This document shows positions 23,899 to 28,174 of a stretch of DNA of 28,174 nucleotides, piece after piece; the first letter of the stretch is position 1, and each line of letters begins with the position of its first letter. Origin of the DNA: Muribaculaceae bacterium (GTDB lineage Bacteria; Bacteroidota; Bacteroidia; Bacteroidales; Muribaculaceae). The notes beneath the pieces were generated by a model. It was given only the letters and a program-made list of their open reading frames with translations. It made no database searches and was not told the origin of the DNA. Both the position numbers and the translations under genes were made by a program. Location: NCBI GenBank assembly GCA_009775225.1, contig VSPE01000028.1, positions 1 to 28,174 of the forward strand. The letters are read 5' to 3'.

Positions 23899-26480
23899 TT
23901 TCTGAGAGATATTGTGATTAGCAGCTCACGGCCACGTAAGTGCCGCTTGCTTTCGAAAGAGGTGAGCTGATTGTAAATAAGGTAGTTGTAGGTTCGTTGG
24001 TTCAGAATGTTGTTCAACGTGGCTGACAGCTCGATGCGTTTGTCGAGTTTGTATATTAGCTTCGTGTCGAGCAGTATTGTGTTCTTGTAGTTGCCGGCGG
24101 TAAGCTCGTTGCGGTAGTGCTCGCCGCTTATATGCCATTGCCATTTTTTATGAGGCATTATATTCAGCATGAGTTCGTTCTCCATATTTCCGAGCCACGA
24201 AGCTTTTGTTCCGTTCATTTCGAGGCGCGTCGATGAGAAATCGAAGCGGTAGTCTATGCCGAGCCAGCGTAGCGGTGTGCCGTTGATTTTTGCGCCTGCC
24301 GACCATGATGTGCCTACGGAGTTTATTGCATCGTTTTCGGATATGAGGTGCGATTTCTGTCGGCTGAAGGAGCCGTTTATGTTGGCGCTTCCCCGCATGA
24401 AATCGAGGGTTTTGCCTATGTTTCCGTTTGCCATAAACATGCGGCCGTCGCTTCTGGCGGAGGAGTATGAATACACGATATAGTCGCCGAACAGCTGTTG
24501 TGCCAGTGTGTATGGGCTGTGCGACCACGAGTGCATGACGAGCGCGTTGGCGAATACTCCGCGTCGGGTGTGTTTATACGAGACGCTTGCCGATACATTC
24601 TGTGATGTGGAGTTGTAGAAGTCGTCGACACCCCGGCGGAAGGTGCGGTAGTCGGTCATTATATATCCGGGCCGTATGAGGCTTAAATCCATGGGAGCCC
24701 GGCCCATACCCGCCCGTAGGCCTGTCGATACCCGGTTGTTGGGTTTCCAGTCCATGCTAAGGGACGGAGAGAAGTAGAACTCGTTGCGGTTTGCGAGAGC
24801 TTTGTCGAAGTGGTAAACGGCGTAGCTGAGCGGTGCCTTGAGCGAGAAGTTCACGCGCCTGAACCAGTATTCGAATTTAGGTGTGGCGTAGACAGTGAAG
24901 TAGTTTGTGCTGACAAGGTTTGTAAGTCCGCCGGGGCTGTCGGTTATTTCGGGTGCTCCGGATATATGAGAGTTCATGGAGCGCCAATAGCCTTTGAGTC
25001 CACCTTCGAGGCTTACGGTTATGCCTTTTATGGAGAAGGCGTATGCAGCGTTCTCGTGCGTGAAGAAGGCGTGCTCTTTGATGTGCTGGCTTATGAAATC
25101 GTTGTCGGCAGACACGGAGAGGGTCTGAGGCATAGACTGCCACTCGTTCTTGCTGACGAATGTGACAAGGTGCTTTTCTTTGAAGCGCTTTATGATTTTG
25201 AAATCGTTGCTGACATAGTAGTCGGGAAGCGACGCCGCCTGGCTGTTTGCCAGAGAGCCTGTGATTCCGAGACGCACATCATCCCACGCGATGTCGGTTT
25301 TGAGGATGTTGTTTATGAAGGCAGTCTTTTGGTTCAGCTCATAGATGAATTTTCCGGCTAAGGAGTGTGAGCGGTCGACACCGCTGCGGTTCTCGGTAAT
25401 GACGCGGTCGCCGTCGTTGAGGAAGTATGTGGTTATGTTGGTGGCGTCGGCAGTGATGCGATTGAAGGAATAGTCGAGCTGAGTCTTGAACTCGCCACGT
25501 CCGAGCTTCCAAAGAGCATTGGTGGATACGAGCGCCGAACGGTTGAATAGGGTGCGTTTGTTGCTGAGCCCGGGTACTTCTGGCAGTGCCACGCTGACAT
25601 AAGGGTTGAGGTCGGTGCCGCGCCGAGAGGCGAAGAAGTCGGTGATGTGTGCTGATATGTCTTCGCCGATGTTGTTGGTCTTAAAGGTGGTGATGTTCTG
25701 AAATTTCGGCATGACGGCCATTGCGAATAGCTCGCCGTCCCATATTGCACCTTCGGGCTGCCGGGAGTATCCGCCGCCGGCGTCGCCGTGGAACGACCAC
25801 GTTGCCTTTGCTTTGCTTTTCAGCTTGAGGTTTATTGCAGCCTTGTCGGAGAAAGATATGCCCGACAGCACCTGCAAGGGCTGGTGGTTTTCCATGACTT
25901 CGACCGCGCCTACGTCATCGTGGTTTATGCCGTTTGTAGCGATGCCGTATTTGCCTCCGAGCAGGTCGGCGCCTTCGATGTAGAATTTGTTGATATCTTC
26001 TCCTTGATACTGTATCTTGCCGGAGCTTTCGACGTTTATGCCGGGCATGCGCCGGAGGACGTCGCCTATCGAGCGGTCTTGTTCCTGAGCGAAAGAACTT
26101 ACGGAGTAGCTTATGGTGTCGCCCTGCTCGCGTATGCGTTCGGCTTTTACGGTTACTTCTTTGAGCAGAGTATTGCCCGGCTCGAGCGCTACGGTCAGTG
26201 GCATAGATACGCTGTCGAGGGGAATGTATTTCTTGGCAAAGCTCATCATCGACACTTCAAGGCGGCACCCTCTGACAGAGGGCACAGAAAGTGTAAAATT
26301 GCCCTTCGTTTTTGAAGTGGTGAATTTTTTGATTTTGCCGTCGGCGCCTTTTACAATCACGGATGCCCCGGTGAGGGGTTCGCCGCGTTCCTTGTCGATG
26401 ACGGTTCCCGACACATCGACCTGTGCTGCGGCAGCTGCCGCAACAAGCATACACAGGATATATGTGATAAGCCGCGTCAT
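23895..26480 (-). CDS. TonB-linked outer-membrane barrel with carboxypeptidase-like domain
   Basis: The 861-residue protein is of the TonB-dependent receptor / outer-membrane beta-barrel type of Bacteroidota. After a signal peptide (to about residue 19) comes a carboxypeptidase-regulatory-like Ig domain (VSGTVIDKERGEPLTGASVIVKG at 23-45, to about 100). A plug-like segment follows (KEVTVKAERIREQGDTISYS, then RSIGDVLRRMPGINV at 136-150 and YIEGADLLG), then a long barrel. The end (RGRELLITISLRK) fits a C-terminal strand. Its start overlaps the GLPGLI copy 4 stop by one nucleotide (TGATG), and its stop overlaps the copy 3 start (ATGA). No susD-like partner or glycan enzyme lies nearby, so a SusC role in glycan import is unlikely; cargo unknown. 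A TonB box was not identified with confidence. Confidence 0.88.
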   Translation of the reverse strand: MTRLITYILCMLVAAAAAAQVDVSGTVIDKERGEPLTGASVIVKGADGKIKKFTTSKTKGNFTLSVPSVRGCRLEVSMMSFAKKYIPLDSVSMPLTVALEPGNTLLKEVTVKAERIREQGDTISYSVSSFAQEQDRSIGDVLRRMPGINVESSGKIQYQGEDINKFYIEGADLLGGKYGIATNGINHDDVGAVEVMENHQPLQVLSGISFSDKAAINLKLKSKAKATWSFHGDAGGGYSRQPEGAIWDGELFAMAVMPKFQNITTFKTNNIGEDISAHITDFFASRRGTDLNPYVSVALPEVPGLSNKRTLFNRSALVSTNALWKLGRGEFKTQLDYSFNRITADATNITTYFLNDGDRVITENRSGVDRSHSLAGKFIYELNQKTAFINNILKTDIAWDDVRLGITGSLANSQAASLPDYYVSNDFKIIKRFKEKHLVTFVSKNEWQSMPQTLSVSADNDFISQHIKEHAFFTHENAAYAFSIKGITVSLEGGLKGYWRSMNSHISGAPEITDSPGGLTNLVSTNYFTVYATPKFEYWFRRVNFSLKAPLSYAVYHFDKALANRNEFYFSPSLSMDWKPNNRVSTGLRAGMGRAPMDLSLIRPGYIMTDYRTFRRGVDDFYNSTSQNVSASVSYKHTRRGVFANALVMHSWSHSPYTLAQQLFGDYIVYSYSSARSDGRMFMANGNIGKTLDFMRGSANINGSFSRQKSHLISENDAINSVGTSWSAGAKINGTPLRWLGIDYRFDFSSTRLEMNGTKASWLGNMENELMLNIMPHKKWQWHISGEHYRNELTAGNYKNTILLDTKLIYKLDKRIELSATLNNILNQRTYNYLIYNQLTSFESKRHLRGRELLITISLRK

Positions 26481-27355
26481 CAGCGATAGTCTGTTTCGAG
26501 GAAGTCGTATTGTCGGCCCTCCTCGGAGAACGGGGTGTCCTTGACGCCAAGGTCAACACCGGTCTGTGCCCTGAATATCGACATGCCGTTTTCGAGCGAG
26601 TTGCGCCGGCCTTTAAGCAATTCCTTTCGGGTCATGCGTTCGTAGTCTACGTTCGGATATATGGGGACTATATCCATGTGTGATGTTTCGATGCCTGTAG
26701 CCAGAAAATAATGCTGGCCGCTCGGCTCGGAAGCTTCGAGAATGAGTCCGGGTAGTCCGTGTAATTTCCAGGGGCCGTCCTGCACGGGTATATCAGGCGC
26801 GAACCAGACAGTCCAGTGTCGGCCGTGATAATCGGCCTCAGCAACAAGGCACTTGTATCCGAGAACTGTTTTTACCGAATCGCCGATTTGCCAATGCTGA
26901 GAGTCTAGCGGCTCGGTGTAGCAGCCGAAATCAGTGAGTCCTGCTTTGTCGTAGACAGTGATGAGAGATTTTGCCACATCTTTGAATATGTACATGAAAG
27001 TCTTATACGCGATAATGTCGTCGAGCACGGCGCGGTCGCCTGAGCTGCTGTACTGACGCAGTGCACTATGAAGTATTTTTCTTGCTTTTGCGCGCCCTGA
27101 AGGGGTTGATTCAAGAGAATCGCGATATTCGGTATTGGGGCAGTAGAATTTTGAGCTTTCGTTGTTTGCCAGCAGCAGCATTGGGATAGCGCGCTCTATA
27201 ACGCCGTCGGAGCCACGCCAGAATTTTTCATGGTAGGTGTATTCCACTTTGATTTCCGCCTTAGGATGTACGGTCTTTCCGGCACCATAGGAGGAGATAG
27301 AGCATAACAAGAACAGACATGAGGCTGACAATGTGAAGAAAAGCTTTCGTGCCAT
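26480..27355 (-). CDS. GLPGLI-family exported protein (copy 4, operon-proximal)
   Basis: First gene of the five-gene operon. The 291-residue protein starts MARKLFFTLSASCLFLLCSI, a signal peptide, and is the most diverged of the four: SLESTPSGRAKARKI (80-94), AYKTFMYIFKD (116-126), DSQHWQIGDSV (151-161), GYKC (166-169), EADYHGRHWTVWFAPDIPV, GPWKLHGLPGLILEA with GLPGLI at 200-205, and LETDYR at the end. Extra Cys residues (C72, C145) are not shared with the others. A promoter-like TAATTTTG box lies 27 nt upstream. The one-nucleotide overlap with the receptor gene suggests that the two products are made in balance. Function unknown; a periplasmic partner of the receptor is my inference. Confidence 0.87.
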   Translation of the reverse strand: MARKLFFTLSASCLFLLCSISSYGAGKTVHPKAEIKVEYTYHEKFWRGSDGVIERAIPMLLLANNESSKFYCPNTEYRDSLESTPSGRAKARKILHSALRQYSSSGDRAVLDDIIAYKTFMYIFKDVAKSLITVYDKAGLTDFGCYTEPLDSQHWQIGDSVKTVLGYKCLVAEADYHGRHWTVWFAPDIPVQDGPWKLHGLPGLILEASEPSGQHYFLATGIETSHMDIVPIYPNVDYERMTRKELLKGRRNSLENGMSIFRAQTGVDLGVKDTPFSEEGRQYDFLETDYR

Positions 27356-27381
27356 TAGTTCATGGAGTTTCGGTTATGATG

Positions 27382-27415
27382 CAAAATTATCAATTTAGTT
27401 GCAATCGGTACTCAA
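27382..27415 (-). promoter_or_regulatory. Candidate promoter of the GLPGLI-TonB operon
   Basis: On the minus strand TAATTTTG (27389-27382) fits the -7 consensus, with TTG at 27415-27413 as a possible -33 half at a rather long 23-nt spacing. It lies between the Crp-type gene and GLPGLI copy 4, so the operon may be started separately from the regulator. Confidence 0.5.
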
Positions 27416-27441
27416 CATTTGTCGATTTGCGGAAAAATTTA

Positions 27442-28005
27442 TCAGCTGTTTTTTCGTAGACGGCTCAGATGTGTGGGCGTGATGTTGAGGAAGGAGGCTA
27501 TGTCGCGCAGCGAGAAGAGAGAGAACAGGTCGGGGTGGCGGTTTACCAACTCGTTGTATCGCCGGTGTGATGTTTTTGTATGCATGTCGACATAGCGGTC
27601 GTATACGGTGGAATAGACGGCTTCGGTGGAGTGCATCACTATATCCTTGACCCTCTGGTCTGCCTCCATGAGCGATGCCACTTTTGTTACCGGGACGCAG
27701 TATACATGGCATGGAGATACTGCAATGATTGATGCGCGAGAGGGCAGTCGATATAGCGAAAAAGGAAAGTCGGTGACAAACTCGCCAGAAAATTCAAGGC
27801 CGATTACATGCTCTGTTCCGTCGTCGGAGTGGACTACGTATTTCATGGTGCCGGACTTGATGTATCCGATATAGCGTCCGACGTTTCCGGCCTTGACAAA
27901 CTCGGCGCCTTTGTCGAAGAACATAAGCTCGCCTTCCGAAATGCACAGTTCTCGCCAGAACCCGACTTCGATATTGTCGATGTAAGTGTTAAAGTTTTCA
28001 GCCAT
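27442..28005 (-). CDS. Crp/Fnr-family transcriptional regulator
   Basis: The 187-residue protein has an N-terminal cyclic-nucleotide-binding-type beta roll (ELMFFDKGAEFVKAGNVGRYIGYIKSG..., GLEFSGEFVTDFPFSL) and a C-terminal winged helix with DIASFLNITPTHLSRLRK as the recognition helix region. No Fe-S cysteine set is visible and the phosphate-binding Arg-Ala pair of true CRP is not evident, so the ligand may be something else or absent. Such small regulators are common in Bacteroidales. It is 86 nt upstream of the GLPGLI-TonB operon and in the same direction, making it the first candidate regulator. Its own promoter region holds an inverted repeat that may be an autoregulatory operator. Confidence 0.88.
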   Translation of the reverse strand: MAENFNTYIDNIEVGFWRELCISEGELMFFDKGAEFVKAGNVGRYIGYIKSGTMKYVVHSDDGTEHVIGLEFSGEFVTDFPFSLYRLPSRASIIAVSPCHVYCVPVTKVASLMEADQRVKDIVMHSTEAVYSTVYDRYVDMHTKTSHRRYNELVNRHPDLFSLFSLRDIASFLNITPTHLSRLRKNS

Positions 28006-28024
28006 TTGCCTAAAGCAAGATTGT

Positions 28025-28052
28025 CAATATTTTTGCAAATGTATAAATATTG
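28025..28052. promoter_or_regulatory. Inverted repeat over the Crp-type gene promoter, possible operator
   Basis: CAATATTT (28025-28032) and AAATATTG (28045-28052) are perfect 8-nt inverted copies separated by 12 nt. Between them lies the minus-strand -7-like TACATTTG (28043-28036) of the regulator gene. A dimeric regulator bound here would cover the promoter. Sequence-based guess. Confidence 0.4.
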
Positions 28053-28062
28053 CTTAATTTTG
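28032..28062 (+). promoter_or_regulatory. Divergent promoter reading out of the window
   Basis: TTTG (28032-28035), a 19-nt spacer and TAATTTTG (28055-28062) make a full Bacteroidota promoter on the plus strand, opposite to the Crp-type gene. No complete gene follows before the window ends; an ATG at 28148 is open to the end but cannot be judged. The remainder of 28063-28174 holds nothing else recognisable. Confidence 0.5.
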
Positions 28063-28174
28063 TATGCCTAATTATTGTTAAAAATCAAAAGCTATTTCCA
28101 CTAGTGTCTCTTAAAAAGTGTTAATCAAATTCGAGGTCAAGAGTTGGATGGCAATTTGCTATTTGTGCTGGCTC

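Noticed and set aside
21350..27355. Polysaccharide utilisation locus
   Set aside because: No SusD-like gene, glycoside hydrolase or hybrid two-component regulator is present, and the barrel is coupled to GLPGLI genes instead.
1..28174. tRNA genes, insertion sequences, integrase genes, CRISPR arrays
   Set aside because: Intergenic spaces are short and were read through; none shows a cloverleaf, transposase frame, or regularly spaced repeats.

Overview
The window looks like a chromosomal piece of a Bacteroidales bacterium, probably Muribaculaceae-like. The family-level guess is inference. The order-level call rests on several signs: promoters of the Bacteroidota type (TTTG, about 20 nt, TAnnTTTG), few Shine-Dalgarno sites, long Bacteroidota-type NusB and QueA, GLPGLI-family proteins, a TonB-linked barrel with a carboxypeptidase-like N-terminal domain, and the order sppA-lpxK-pnp-thiL. 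No tRNA, rRNA, insertion sequence, prophage or CRISPR array was found.

Left part (1-6.9 kb, all minus strand). nusB is unusually long because its Bacteroidota-specific N-terminal region appears twice. Upstream of it, separated by an AT-rich inverted repeat, is a probable operon read sppA-lpxK-pnp-thiL, covering envelope proteolysis, lipid A phosphorylation, purine salvage and thiamine diphosphate synthesis. It starts from a clear promoter. A 470-bp intergenic stretch follows, holding a terminator hairpin, an 11-C tract within a pyrimidine/purine mirror region, and a 29-codon ORF.

Middle part (7-16.9 kb, minus strand). A flavin reductase-rubredoxin gene is interrupted by one in-frame TAA. Next come queA overlapping a secreted Ntn-hydrolase, a FadL/OMPP1-type barrel gene downstream of a low-complexity secreted Trp- and Arg/Gly-rich protein gene, a DUF308 membrane protein, and an overlapping pair encoding a POTRA-less Omp85-type barrel and a phosphoethanolamine transferase.

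Right part (16.9-28.2 kb). On the plus strand, menD-menB (menaquinone synthesis) runs into surE, ends at a strong hairpin terminator, and is followed by an AraC-type regulator gene. Facing it on the minus strand is the most interesting locus, a tightly packed five-gene operon: GLPGLI protein, TonB-linked outer-membrane barrel, then three more GLPGLI paralogues. A Crp/Fnr-type regulator gene lies immediately upstream. The four GLPGLI proteins are exported, share a core (GYxC, DYHGR, GPWK-GLPGLI) and end in E-[PT]-D-Y. There is no SusD gene or glycan enzyme, so this is not a polysaccharide utilisation locus. Its function is unknown, and it is the best candidate here for an undescribed envelope system.
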